This document shows, piece by piece, positions 44,367 to 55,900 of a stretch of DNA of 64,000 nt. Every line of letters begins with the position of its first letter. The stretch's first letter is position 1. The position numbers and the translations under genes are program-made. The notes under the pieces are model-generated. The model was not told where the DNA came from. It ran no database searches and saw only the letters and a list, made by a program, of their open reading frames with translations. The DNA is taken from NCBI GenBank assembly GCA_039939375.1, contig JBDVJO010000010.1, positions 1 to 64,000 on the forward strand, in the 5' to 3' direction. This stretch comes from Paracrocinitomix sp039939375 (lineage in GTDB: Bacteria > Bacteroidota > Bacteroidia > Flavobacteriales_D > Crocinitomicaceae).

Positions 44367-45029
44367 CTATTTGTCTAAAAAAGCAATTAATTTTTTAAAA
44401 CCGTTATATGAAGTTTGCCACATTGCTGCATTTTGTTTGACATAGAATTGATATTCTTTTTCTTTTGCTGATAAATATTCTGAGTAGCGAGGATTGTTGA
44501 ATTTTTTCATAATAATCATACTTTTGAAAGTACAATTGCCAGGTATATAATTAGGGAATTCTTCAAATGTTAATTTACTCAAAATTTGGTCATTCACAGA
44601 TTTTAAATCTGGAAATTTATTAAAAAAAGGTATTATGTATTCTTCTACATGTTCTATTATTTCATCTTCAAACTTTTTGATGTCTGATTCTGTTTTGAGA
44701 GGGAGTGAACCGAATCGTTTGAAGATTCTTGTCCAATTTTCTTTGTTTTGATAAAGGTCGTAGTTGATAACTATAGGTTCATAAATACCTAGTCTCAGTT
44801 CACCAAATTCTTGCAGGGTTTGAGTTATCTCTTTGAATGATATTCTACCGTAAATATTTACAAATCCTTTTTTAGTTGTTCCTAGGTCTATTGTAATTCT
44901 ATGGTCACCTACTGTATTTGAATTAAAAAAATCTAAACCGCCATTGTGAGAAGAATAGTTTGCGTAAGTAAACCCTTTATCCTTAAAAGCAGGAACCAAA
45001 GAATCAAAAATGTCCTTGTTAAATTTCAT
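44367..45029 (-). CDS. Probable cognate immunity protein of the adjacent toxin
   Basis: The 220-residue soluble protein begins MKFNKDIFDSLVPAFKDKGF, like DUF4304-type immunity proteins, and continues VNIYGRISFKEITQTLQEFG and FKSMIIMKKFNNPRYSEYL with a helical C-terminus. No signal peptide, so it stays in the cytoplasm. Its ATG at 45029 is 1 base after the toxin stop at 45031, the classic toxin-immunity order. Its 3' end meets a palindrome. I infer that it binds and inhibits the PD-(D/E)xK tip; this is by position and general resemblance, not direct evidence. Confidence 0.65.
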   Translation of the reverse strand: MKFNKDIFDSLVPAFKDKGFTYANYSSHNGGLDFFNSNTVGDHRITIDLGTTKKGFVNIYGRISFKEITQTLQEFGELRLGIYEPIVINYDLYQNKENWTRIFKRFGSLPLKTESDIKKFEDEIIEHVEEYIIPFFNKFPDLKSVNDQILSKLTFEEFPNYIPGNCTFKSMIIMKKFNNPRYSEYLSAKEKEYQFYVKQNAAMWQTSYNGFKKLIAFLDK

Positions 45030-45030
45030 T

Positions 45031-48000
45031 TTAATCTGTTTTTAAAATTCCAGATTCGTTATATATTTTGATAAAATTACCATTTTTTGAAACAATTGCA
45101 TCTTTAGAGAATCCATTGACAGGACTTCCATGGATTAAGGCATCAGGATGCACGGACTTAATTGCCCATTCAGACATTCCATTTGCTGCGTTTTGATTTT
45201 TTGTCCAACCGGTACTTTCGGATAATTTAGAATCCACAATAATAGTTTCTAAATATTTACCGTTTGGACCATTTCTTTCAACCACTAACATAAAATCTGG
45301 TATCCAATAATTTCCTTTACTTAAACAATCCCCTTTCAAACAAAGCTGTACCTGGCCGTATATGGAATAATCATCTAAATTTAAGCCCAAATTTGCAAGT
45401 TTCTGTTTTAATACTAAATAAGCATTGGAGGTTTTACTACTCAATTGATTCTTAATTAAGTTTCCAAAAGTATTCCCAGCTTCTCTATTAGATTTGAAAA
45501 TTGCTTGTCTTTCTCCATATTCTAGCCATTCTCTGACTTTTTCGTGACCAATTTCATCTGTTGAATTTAGCATTTCAGAAATTAATTTATTTTCTTCTGG
45601 AGTAATCATGCCCTCTTTGTGTGAAAGAAAACCTCTAACTTCTAATTCATTTGCAGGATTATTGATGTATATAATAAATTCAGGGTCATTTTTACAGTCT
45701 CTTAAAAACTTAGATAGCGTAGAATTAGCATCAATATCTGTGAATTGTTTAACTAAATTCCTATTGTTTAAAGATAGCTTATGAAAAACTCCTAAAAGAT
45801 CTGGATCAGATTTTACAAACGAAGTTCCTAAATTATCTAATAGTATCCAACTATCAATCAAGTTTGGATTGGTAATAAAAGTTTGACTTAGGCTTGACAA
45901 ATCTGCTTGAAAATTAATCAATCGAGTAGTCAAACCATTCTTCAACCAATCATCTAATTTAGTCAAAATCTCTAGAGGAACAGTGTTGGAAACTAGCCAT
46001 GCATGAATTAACGGATAGTCATTAATAAATTTGGAAGCGAAAGTCGCATAATCTAAACCACTTTCTAATATTTTAATTTTTATTTCTCCTGCTTCATTCT
46101 TTATTATTTGAATTTTTCCATCTCCTTTAACTACATTGTCTCCAGACTTATTGTATGTAATGCCATCTAATTCACCTAAAATTTCATCACTTGAAACAAT
46201 TTCTCGTTCAATAATTCTGCCAGATTCAAACTGTGCGTAAGGCGCAGAAAATTCATCAGAAAATTGCATACCTCCAATTTCAGCCTTTGCGCCTTGTCCG
46301 TCAACAATTTTTATAGCATCTCCAGCTACACCATCTTCAATATGAATGCTTACCTCTTTTAAATCAAGACCAAACTGATTAAAATGCGCCTCATAGTACA
46401 TTTGTCGTAAGTTTTTCAGATCTTCCGCTTTGAAGTTTTTTATTTTTGTGTGATGTTTGGAAATAAAATTAAAATACCTTTTTAGAGGTTCTAGTTCTGA
46501 AGCGTATCCTGAGGAACTTAATTGAGAATCATTTTTATATGCGCTAATTCTGTTTCTTATAGTAGAAGATTGAACTTTGAAATAGAGATTTTTAGAGACA
46601 CTTATTACTCCTTTGACCAAGAAATAACCTCCTGCAGCCATACTCGCATAATTATAAAATTCAATAAAAGCTTTTGCAGTTTCATTGTCAGATGAAAGAA
46701 TATCGTCTTCATAGTTAGCAACTATTAACTCTGCTGCATTCCAGCTTAATTCAAGAGCTAATAGTGGCCCAGGATTCATTGTTGCAACAGATAAAATAGA
46801 TGCTGCAACCGCAATTAATTTTCTTACCACCGCAGTATTATCGACAAAATCTTGGGCGTCAACTAGCCAATAAGCGTAGAAAGCGGGTACAAGAATAAAG
46901 TCACCTTTTTTCAGGTTACGACCTAAATAAGGGTGTCTGAATTGAAAATTTGAGTTAATATCTAGCCTTACCCATTCAAACATGTTTTTAGAGACAGAAT
47001 ACCCTCCAGAAGCGTATTGAACATTTAATTCTTCATTGCAATGTTTACAAAATTCAGAATAAGTTAACGTTATTTCGTTTCCTTTATATGATGCTTGATT
47101 GTCTCTGTTAACTACATAATTTAACTTTTGATGTGTAAAACCTAGATCGTCCTTTTCTAGTCTTAATTTTCCTAAACTAGCTATCGGATATAAGTTAGGA
47201 GTTTGATGTCCATATGCGTTGATTGCATAAGGGTTTTCCCAATATCCAAATATATCATCTTCTGCACCTTCATAATATTTGAATTCAAGCATCTTTAGAG
47301 TGACGTTTAAGACAAAATCTGCTATCTGTTGTCCGCTACAATCGTCATATATTCGCCAGAAAATAGGTGTGCCATTTTCAGTTGATTTCAATAATCCCAT
47401 TAAATCATCAAAATCATCTTTATTTGGAGTAGTTCTGATTAAGTCTACAATCATTTTTTCTTTTGCAGAACCAAGATGACCGAAGTAAACTGTTTCGTAG
47501 GCGATTTTAATTATTTCTAACCGGAATGAAATATTTAGTTTTGAAAGTATGCAATCGACTTGATCTTGTGTGAAATTAGTACCGTCTTTTTCCTCATACA
47601 ACCATGACCATATTTTTGATATTGCTCTATGGAAAAGCTCATCAAATCTGAGTTCAGACATATCTTCCTCGGTTAATTCTTTTTCGGAAATTAACTCAGA
47701 AAATGAAATGATAAGGTTATAAAGTTTCTTTGATCTTTTTAAAGATGAATTTATTTTCCATAAGTGTTCAGGGACATCATCAATATTTTCAGCATTTGCC
47801 TGTTGGCTGGTCGAGATGTTATATTCATAAATTATTTCTTCCTCAAAATTATTTGTAGCCAATTGCGACATATTTTCAAAACAATCATAAAGATCAGGGT
47901 CATCTTCTAGGATAAAAGAAGATTTTTTTGCATAAATAAAGTCTAAGCCACATTGGACACCATTTAAGTGTTTCAAAACAGACTTTAACTCATTTGAATA

Positions 48001-51000
48001 TGAATCTGAAACGGTAGCGGATACTAGTATGCCATTTGGGGTTGTAACTTTACTGAATGCTTTGATCATCTTTTCATTATCCATCAGGGTACCATTTGCA
48101 AAATATGTTGTGTAATTGAAATCTGATTGAGCTTCAGGAAATGAAGTTTTATCTAGAAGGTAAATATAAAAGTGGTAATTGTCTCCTGATTTTATACAAG
48201 GTAGTCCAGCTATAATATGTTTAATCTTATGTTTCCTAGTATTAATATCACTGTAATAATATGTTGTTGAGCTTCCTGGATTTTTATATTTAAAACCATT
48301 AAATTCTTCACCCTTTCTGCTACTAATAAAAGTTGAATCATTTACTGTAAATGTATTCAGAGTCCCAATCTGACTAACTCTATTACCAGTTTTTTTCCAA
48401 ACATCTTCAAAACTTGAAAAGGTAACTTTTGTTATGTTCGCAGGCAATGTAATCGGTTTCCCCGATTTTGCTAAGAAAGTGTATGTTCCGTCTACATTTT
48501 TAAAAGGAGATAAAACGCTAATATCACTTATAGTTACTAACCCTCCATCTTCAATATTATCCAAAAACGACAAGGCAAAACTAAATTCTTGCAATCCTTT
48601 CCATTGCACTGCTGTTAAATGGATAGAACTGTCATGGTCAGAATAATCCATGAGGTTATTCGTGGCTGCCATTTCAATTTGCGGGAAAGTATGTTCTAAT
48701 TTTAAAGCGTGACCTAGTTCATGTGCATATGTTTTGTTAGACGCTCCAGCTTTGATAAAACCTAAAGCTTTTCCTCTAACCATATAACCTAATTGTCCTG
48801 GGTCAGAAAATTCAGGTACAACAAATAAGTAATAAGCGTTTTTATTCGCGTCAGGATGCGCTTCAAAATAAGCATCTCTAATGCTTTTCATTTCTTCGGA
48901 GTAACGATCTAAATCATTATCATCATCTGAAGCTAAATCAAGTCCATCATCATTAACATCATAATCAAAAGTCCAGTTGTCTTTTTTGTCTACTGAAAAA
49001 AAGGTGTATGCCTGGTCAAAAATATCATTGATATCTGCTTCTAAGGTAGCTTGATCTGGAGCAGTGGCACTGTTTAAAGGAACAACAACTAAATCTTTAT
49101 TCTTTGAACCGTAAATGATCAAATTAAACTTTCCAACTTTTTTACCTTGGTTGTCATAAGCATAAATGCGTTTTGAAAGGCCGGTTTGAATACCTAAGTC
49201 AAGTTCCCATTTATTATTTCCTAAAGATGTGGCAGATATTTGCCCTCCAAACTCATCTACAAATGTTGGATTTGAAATTGGATTGTCTGCAGAATCAATT
49301 ACTACAGCAATTAGTTTATCGGTTTCACTAGCTCCAACAGATTTCCATGGAATGAAATATTTAGAATTATCGGATAATTTTATACAGGGATAATTTTCTG
49401 TCCACTGGGTATAAATTAATTCATCAAAACCATATTTCTGATCATCTGCTGCTTTGAATATGACCTGATGATTTGCTGTTGCATCTAGATTATCGTTATC
49501 CCAAGTTATTGCCCCTGTTATTGTAACAGTTCCGTCAGGATTGATGGTGTATATTAAACCAGAGTCGTCTACTATTGTGATAGGACCATCAGTTGGCCAA
49601 TCAAAAACTAATGGTTCACCATCTTCTAAGTAAACCACAACTGTTGAATCTTCTGTATTAAAATCAATGCTTTCTACGGTTCCGTCTACGTATTCGGTAG
49701 ATTGACCTTCAAGCCAGGCGTCAACACCTTGAGTAATCGCGTCAACTTGTCCGCCTCTCGCCATCATGTTTTCATCAATCAATAAATCATCAAATTCAAC
49801 ATTTAAATTGATGTACATGAATGGAATATTGATTTTTCCATAGCCATAAAAATGTCCTGGTGTCCCAGTGCCGTCCGCAGATGTCACCTCCATTTCAAAC
49901 TGACCAACTTGAACAATATTAGTTGGGAGTAAAAAGTCGAGTGGAATCATGTTTTGAGATGACGGAGGTAAAGCATTAGACCCACAGACATATTCCTCAT
50001 TTGGTAAGGTGGTGAAAACTGAAGTATTACTCCATTCTGTTGAATTTCCGCCCAGCATTCCTTTCACTCTGCATTCGTATTCAGTTTCAGGCTCAAGGTT
50101 GTTTATTTTCAGCTCTCCTTCATTAGTTGAATATGGGAACCACTCATAATTTTCATCCCCAGTTTTCCTTAACTCTAGAACGTATGATTCTAAATCACTT
50201 GAAACGTTCCACCATGCTTTCCCTTGACGCTTTGCAGTTCCGTTTGAATTCAGATCCAATTCAATGTTTCCAAGAATTGAGGAGGCTACATTTCCATAAA
50301 CGAAATGGCAAACCTCTGTCATACCATTGTTTACATAGAGATCTCTACCTGAAAAATCACTCGCAGTAACTCGCCAGACATACATTTTACCCACTTGTAA
50401 ATCAGGGATGTTACTTCCGATACTTAAAATTGAGTTATTAGTAATCTCTGTGTAAAAAGGTAGGGTCTGATTAACTATTTGGTTAGGATCCATCCCCGGT
50501 TCAAAAGGACCCCACAATTCAAATTCGTAATTTGTTTGAAAGAGGTTTTGAGAGGCTCCAGATAATGGTGTCCAACTAAATAATATTTGTTGTGGCAGAG
50601 TAGGGGTAATTTCCGACCCACAAAGTGGTAAGTTTATAAGCGGAGGGTCGTATTTTTCAAACCAATGTGTAGCACATGCAGGATTTCCAATAATGGTTTG
50701 ATTCGCCGAATTATGGTCTATAACATCAACACAAATCATTGCAGGACCGCCAGGTAATACTTTTGTAGTTTCATATTCGTCAAAGGAAAGTCCTTCAAAA
50801 GTTAAATTCTGTGAGGATAAATAAGGAGCTAAATCGGCGCCTGTAATTTCAACCGGAATACCGGGAGAAAGAGTAATTGGAATTTGATTGGTAATATCAG
50901 TGGTTACCATTGAGTAACCATTACCATTTATTCGTATCCTCAATTTTACTTGATAGGATGGAACCGCAAAATCAGTGAGCGTTAGTAATATTTTAAATTG

Positions 51001-51150
51001 ATTATTAGTCGGATCTGAATAATCTGGTAAATAAGAGGAGTAGGGTGGAGAAATTGTAACAAAAGAATTCACAGGATAAGTTTGAGACTTACCTATGGTT
51101 GCGATTACTAGCAACAAAAATAAAATGCTATTTTTAATCCAATTCCTCAT
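45031..51150 (-). CDS. TANFOR-like polymorphic toxin with metalloprotease and PD-(D/E)xK tip
   Basis: A 2039-residue exported protein. Order: signal peptide (1-~22); TANFOR-like module (~24-290: SPPYSSYLPDYSDPTNNQFK, SYQVKLRIRINGNG, VEITGADLAPYL, PPLINLPLCGSEI); a fibronectin-III domain (~300-385); unknown beta region; a metzincin-type zinc site HELGHALKLEH at 810-820 with Met-turn-like NNLMDYSD; a long unknown middle; two hydrophobic stretches (~1440-1470, ~1505-1530); then helical repeats and a C-terminal tip with PD at 1951-1952 and DSK at 1973-1975 (IIVDSKLS), a PD-(D/E)xK nuclease signature. It lacks a T9SS tail. It directly follows the barrel gene and precedes its immunity gene. Confidence 0.75.
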   Translation of the reverse strand: MRNWIKNSILFLLLVIATIGKSQTYPVNSFVTISPPYSSYLPDYSDPTNNQFKILLTLTDFAVPSYQVKLRIRINGNGYSMVTTDITNQIPITLSPGIPVEITGADLAPYLSSQNLTFEGLSFDEYETTKVLPGGPAMICVDVIDHNSANQTIIGNPACATHWFEKYDPPLINLPLCGSEITPTLPQQILFSWTPLSGASQNLFQTNYEFELWGPFEPGMDPNQIVNQTLPFYTEITNNSILSIGSNIPDLQVGKMYVWRVTASDFSGRDLYVNNGMTEVCHFVYGNVASSILGNIELDLNSNGTAKRQGKAWWNVSSDLESYVLELRKTGDENYEWFPYSTNEGELKINNLEPETEYECRVKGMLGGNSTEWSNTSVFTTLPNEEYVCGSNALPPSSQNMIPLDFLLPTNIVQVGQFEMEVTSADGTGTPGHFYGYGKINIPFMYINLNVEFDDLLIDENMMARGGQVDAITQGVDAWLEGQSTEYVDGTVESIDFNTEDSTVVVYLEDGEPLVFDWPTDGPITIVDDSGLIYTINPDGTVTITGAITWDNDNLDATANHQVIFKAADDQKYGFDELIYTQWTENYPCIKLSDNSKYFIPWKSVGASETDKLIAVVIDSADNPISNPTFVDEFGGQISATSLGNNKWELDLGIQTGLSKRIYAYDNQGKKVGKFNLIIYGSKNKDLVVVPLNSATAPDQATLEADINDIFDQAYTFFSVDKKDNWTFDYDVNDDGLDLASDDDNDLDRYSEEMKSIRDAYFEAHPDANKNAYYLFVVPEFSDPGQLGYMVRGKALGFIKAGASNKTYAHELGHALKLEHTFPQIEMAATNNLMDYSDHDSSIHLTAVQWKGLQEFSFALSFLDNIEDGGLVTISDISVLSPFKNVDGTYTFLAKSGKPITLPANITKVTFSSFEDVWKKTGNRVSQIGTLNTFTVNDSTFISSRKGEEFNGFKYKNPGSSTTYYYSDINTRKHKIKHIIAGLPCIKSGDNYHFYIYLLDKTSFPEAQSDFNYTTYFANGTLMDNEKMIKAFSKVTTPNGILVSATVSDSYSNELKSVLKHLNGVQCGLDFIYAKKSSFILEDDPDLYDCFENMSQLATNNFEEEIIYEYNISTSQQANAENIDDVPEHLWKINSSLKRSKKLYNLIISFSELISEKELTEEDMSELRFDELFHRAISKIWSWLYEEKDGTNFTQDQVDCILSKLNISFRLEIIKIAYETVYFGHLGSAKEKMIVDLIRTTPNKDDFDDLMGLLKSTENGTPIFWRIYDDCSGQQIADFVLNVTLKMLEFKYYEGAEDDIFGYWENPYAINAYGHQTPNLYPIASLGKLRLEKDDLGFTHQKLNYVVNRDNQASYKGNEITLTYSEFCKHCNEELNVQYASGGYSVSKNMFEWVRLDINSNFQFRHPYLGRNLKKGDFILVPAFYAYWLVDAQDFVDNTAVVRKLIAVAASILSVATMNPGPLLALELSWNAAELIVANYEDDILSSDNETAKAFIEFYNYASMAAGGYFLVKGVISVSKNLYFKVQSSTIRNRISAYKNDSQLSSSGYASELEPLKRYFNFISKHHTKIKNFKAEDLKNLRQMYYEAHFNQFGLDLKEVSIHIEDGVAGDAIKIVDGQGAKAEIGGMQFSDEFSAPYAQFESGRIIEREIVSSDEILGELDGITYNKSGDNVVKGDGKIQIIKNEAGEIKIKILESGLDYATFASKFINDYPLIHAWLVSNTVPLEILTKLDDWLKNGLTTRLINFQADLSSLSQTFITNPNLIDSWILLDNLGTSFVKSDPDLLGVFHKLSLNNRNLVKQFTDIDANSTLSKFLRDCKNDPEFIIYINNPANELEVRGFLSHKEGMITPEENKLISEMLNSTDEIGHEKVREWLEYGERQAIFKSNREAGNTFGNLIKNQLSSKTSNAYLVLKQKLANLGLNLDDYSIYGQVQLCLKGDCLSKGNYWIPDFMLVVERNGPNGKYLETIIVDSKLSESTGWTKNQNAANGMSEWAIKSVHPDALIHGSPVNGFSKDAIVSKNGNFIKIYNESGILKTD

Positions 51151-52899
51151 CTAAAAACTGTAACTCAAATTGACGTAAACATTCATTTCATGAACATTTA
51201 CTTGATTTGTTGCAATTGCAAATCGTTGCATTAAATTCGCATTAGCAGAAATGGACACTTGCCCAATCTTTTCATTCTTAAATTTCGGAGAAATTCCAAA
51301 ACTAACTCTGTGATTCAGTATGTTGGAAGTCAAGTCTGCATTTGAATATTGTCGATTATAAGTAGTTCCTAATCCTAAGTTAGCTTTCTTCTCAAACAAG
51401 CTTTTTTGAAAATTAACAGTTGGCCCTATGAAAGTAGAGTTTTGGTCAAGAATATATGTTTGATTGACATTAGCAGCTATAGTGAAATTTGCACTAATTT
51501 TAGAAAATTGCGCCGAATAGGCTAGGTTTGCCATGTGCACGTGAGTCGGAACTCCTATGGCTGAAGTTTGCATTCCTAAACCAAATACACCTCCTTGACT
51601 TATGTTACCAGATAAATTGGTTGACTCTTGATAATTGTAAACCAATTGCAATACATTTTTAATATCACCATCACCAAGCGTATAAGATACCATTGCCGAA
51701 GCATTTTGACTCAATTGGTAAAAATTCAAAGTGTCTGCCGGTTGATAATAAAAAGGGTCAATCGTTGGTCGATTTCTTGTAAAAGTGCTAAAGTTAGAGT
51801 AAGTCGTGGTTAGCACTAATTTTTTACCTGGTACAAAAGTTACGTTTGCACTTCCAATCCATCTATTTGTTGTGGAAGACTCAAGAGTGGATAAATTGTT
51901 TCTTTGGAATCCAGTATTTAAAGCAATGTTGACTTTCTTCTTGAATAAAGTAAAAGAAGGTGCGAGCGTGAAATTTTGTAAGTCTTGATTGAAGTAATAA
52001 CCTCCCAAAGTTTTGTAACCCGGATCAATGTGCTCAAATTTAAACGCTAAATTCATTTTGTCGCTGGCATAATTGATGGAAGTATTAAATGCATTGAAAA
52101 AATCAGTCGTTGCATTTCCATTCAATATTTTATGAAAAATATGCTGCATGGCAGGGTTTAAATCATTTATCTCTGTTGAATTTTGCGTCAGCCCAGAAAT
52201 CGCATATTCGGCAGTTGCGTTCACTTTTTTTGTTAATTGAGCTTTACCTTTAAAAGAAATTACAAGGTTATCTTGTGGTTTTATAGTTGAGCTAAAAGGA
52301 ATTACATTCAGTGAGCTTGGATCATCATTTCCTTTAAATAAAATGACTTCTCCTCCAAAACCTTTGTTCTCGTAGCCCACTTTTAAGCCGTAGCCCCAAC
52401 GCTTATATGAAATTGAATTTAAATTATTTTCAATTGGGTCGTAATCAACGGCTTTTCTTAAGCGTCCTCCCATTAATTGGATGTTCCACTTTCCGGGAGT
52501 TAGTTCTACACCACCTCCTAAAAATAATTGTCCTGACATTGTGTAAGGAGAAAAACTCATGCTTACGACACCAATGTGAGATTTAAACCATTTGTACTGC
52601 GGATGAATGGCAGTTCTGTTAAACGGTTGAGTAAATTTTCCGCCTTGGTTGGAGTAGGTGTATGTAAAAGGCAATGCAACATCTAAGATTGAAACATTTA
52701 TATTACCAGATGCAAACCATGTGAAAGGTTCTCGGCTTGGAGCAAATAACCCCGATTGTGCATAAGTAATGGTGTTAAAGTTAATACCACCAGAAACTTT
52801 CACGGCATCTTTTTGACCTATTTTGTCCAAATTTTGAGCAAACAAATGTTGCGTGCATGAGCAAATTAAAAGGGTGATATAAAGGCGATAATTATTCAA
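51151..52899 (-). CDS. Outer-membrane beta-barrel protein
   Basis: The 582-residue protein has a signal peptide (LYITLLICSCTQHLFA) and consists of alternating amphipathic strands with aromatic girdles throughout (KWGYGLKV-like segments, NLAYSAQFSKISANFTIAAN), ending in Phe (VYVNLSYSF), the usual barrel C-terminal signal. Domains other than the barrel are not apparent. It adjoins the toxin gene with no gap (51151/51150) and the surface-protein gene with a 1-base gap, so the three are surely one operon. It may help export or anchor the large neighbours; that role is inferred. Confidence 0.75.
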   Translation of the reverse strand: MNNYRLYITLLICSCTQHLFAQNLDKIGQKDAVKVSGGINFNTITYAQSGLFAPSREPFTWFASGNINVSILDVALPFTYTYSNQGGKFTQPFNRTAIHPQYKWFKSHIGVVSMSFSPYTMSGQLFLGGGVELTPGKWNIQLMGGRLRKAVDYDPIENNLNSISYKRWGYGLKVGYENKGFGGEVILFKGNDDPSSLNVIPFSSTIKPQDNLVISFKGKAQLTKKVNATAEYAISGLTQNSTEINDLNPAMQHIFHKILNGNATTDFFNAFNTSINYASDKMNLAFKFEHIDPGYKTLGGYYFNQDLQNFTLAPSFTLFKKKVNIALNTGFQRNNLSTLESSTTNRWIGSANVTFVPGKKLVLTTTYSNFSTFTRNRPTIDPFYYQPADTLNFYQLSQNASAMVSYTLGDGDIKNVLQLVYNYQESTNLSGNISQGGVFGLGMQTSAIGVPTHVHMANLAYSAQFSKISANFTIAANVNQTYILDQNSTFIGPTVNFQKSLFEKKANLGLGTTYNRQYSNADLTSNILNHRVSFGISPKFKNEKIGQVSISANANLMQRFAIATNQVNVHEMNVYVNLSYSF

Positions 52900-52900
52900 G

Positions 52901-55900
52901 TTACTTTATCAAGGTAAAAGGAATATACGCACTGTCATAATCCGAAATTATTCTAATGATATATTCACCGCTCATAGCTTCAAGCGGCATGGTAATGGTT
53001 TGTGAAATTAAATCAGTTCCTACAAATTCTAGATGTTCAAAGTTAGTAGGTACCATATTGTAAATGTCTAAAACTGCATTTTGAGCAACATAAAACTCTA
53101 CATTAATCGTGAAAGTGCCATCATTCGGGTTTGGATATAACTCTATTGATTTAATACCATTAGAATAAAAGGCTTCAGCATTTGTAGAATCAAATTCAGA
53201 AACAAAAACCTCTTTGGTTAATGAGCTAAGACAGGTACCAAACCAAGCATCCATAGTTACAATAAAGCTTCCAGTGTCTGGAAGAATTAAAAGGGCAGAA
53301 GTGTCGTCTTCGGTTAACACAATTATTTCAGATGAAAAAAACCAATCAACACTGTCGGCCGGTGGATTTGATACATCAAGAATAATGATTGTATCGCCTT
53401 GGAAATTATAGGTAGAGAATAAGAATTGTGGAGTAGCGATAGCACTTGTAACATCAATTGCTGCTGTAAAAGGATGTTCACAACCAATCGTATCTTTCAC
53501 TAAGATAGTATAGGTGCCTAAACCCAGACCAGTAAGTGCGGTAGAAGTTTGATAATTTAAACCATTATCAATACTATATTCGAACGGTCCCCAACCTGAA
53601 ATAGGTGAAGCAACTATAGAGCCGTCATTGCCAGATCCACAAGGTTGAAAAGCTTGAAAATTGACAATAGGAGACGGTGGAGTATCAATTCTCACGGTGT
53701 CTGTTCCATAGCATCCACCATCACCATTAATTTCAACAATAGCAATAGAATCTGTACCACCTATATATGTTGATGTATTTAAAGTAGAACCGTTATCCCA
53801 ATTATAGGTTATACCAGTAATGTTACCAACATAATCTGAAGTAACTAAGACGTTGTCTGTGTTACAAACGGCAGTATCATTTGAAACAATGACGTCAATT
53901 GAATTATCTTGAATAATGGTTAAACTATCAACTGATGAACATCCATTCGTATCCAAGGTGACCGTAAAAACGAATGTTCCGGGATTGTAAATGGTTAAAG
54001 GATTGTTAGAAGGGGAGATGGTTTGACCTGTCCATTGAAGAGTGGTGTTTGAGCTACTTGTAGAGCCATCCAGAACGAGGGAATCATTTGAGCAATTTAA
54101 ACTTGTAACATCAGTAGGTAAAGCTAAAGTGGGTTGCGTGAAATTTTCATCAATAACGACTGTGGCTGTATTTGTGCAATTATTACTGGTGTCAATTACA
54201 TGCAAGTAGTAGAGCCCACCGGCAATAATGTTTTGAAACTCCCCATAAAAAGTAGAGCCAGTCATATCAGTCCAATTAACAACCGTATTTGCGGTATCGG
54301 AGATGCCTTGTAAGTTCAAACTAGGGGCATAACAATTTAATGTGTCAATTGGGTCTAAGGAGATTGAATCGTAACCAAAAACATTAAGGTTAGGTACGGA
54401 TAAATCATCTTCAACTAGTATAGCTATGCTGTCCGTACACCCATTTGAAGCAAATTGAGTGTAAAACTTATATTGCCCTATAAGACTAACTTCAAGTGGG
54501 TTTGGTAGAATTGTCGCATTCCCAGTAGCTTGCCACCATGAGGTGGTGTCCGTTCCGTTATTACAAAACCCTAAAACATAATTTGTGTCGCTGCAACCCA
54601 GAATTTCTGGAATAATTGGATCAAAATTAGGTCGAATTGTATCCATAATTACGCTAATCGTGTCACGATTAATGCAGCCATTAGATCCGGTAATTTTTAA
54701 ATAATAAATATCTCCTTGTGTTACTGGTAAATTTTGCCCAACAGGGTCAGTGCCATAGGGACTATTTTCTCTGTTCCATGAATATGATACTCCAAGAGAA
54801 TCAGAGTTGCCGATAAGGGTAATTGTGTTATTCAAGCAATTTATTACTGTATCTGGAAATAATGGGTTAATATTCGGTAGGTCGTTTAGGTGGATGTTAA
54901 GGCTTTGTGATTTGCCATAAACTCTGTTATTATTCCATGTAAGGCCGCCACAAGTTGAAAATGGCGTTACCGTCAATGTACCGTTGCTGAAGCTTTCTAG
55001 AAATTCGATATTAATATTTGAAACAGTTGTCGTTTGAGGGATTGAATAAGGGACACCTCCATCTAAAATTACATCTGAATTTGAAAAAGTCCATTCGTAA
55101 CCATCAGCATACTGACTATTTGGCAACGAGTAATTTATAATTTGTCCTTGACAAACAGTGGTGTCAAAAGCTGTGAAGGGTTGGGCGGCCTCAGGTTCTA
55201 AGCAATAAGCGAACATTCCTTGTCGCGGTTCACCAACAACAGTGTATGAGCCGTCAATAGAACCGAATAAAATATTGTCTGCAACAAATAAATGTTCGGC
55301 TTTATAATCTGAAAAGTTTTCATTCATTACCGCGGATTGCCATATTACTCCGGTAGAATCAAGTCCTGCAATAGTAGGAATAAATAATGATGTGCCAGTG
55401 ACATTGCGTCCTACGTAAAATTTATCTTGGTAAGAGGCCATGGTTGTATATTCAATAGTATACCCTGATGGAGGAGGTGGGTTATAATCTTTTTGCTGTG
55501 GATTGTTTAAAACGGGCATGTTCGTTCCATAGCCGTTTTCAATGTCAAACCAAAGTTGAGTTGATGCTACTTCTTCAATTCCTCCATAAATAGTGTCTTG
55601 AGCAACTTCAATGTCTCTTCCGTCACCAAACCATCCGCCAGCGCCAGCAAAATAGCCTTCTTGAATTGGATAAGTCAAATCAATACAACCATCATAATCA
55701 AATCGCATAAAAGTTCCTCCTTGAGCGGAGGCATCCATTGACCCTGAGCCTAAAAGGTGATATTTTGAAATTGCTGTATGCGTTATCAGACCTCCATTTG
55801 CTCCACTCCCAGTTGACAATGTATAGTTACAAGCTTGATTAGGACTGAAAATCCCATAGTCACTTCCATTGACAGGATTTATTGCGGTGATTCCGAAACG

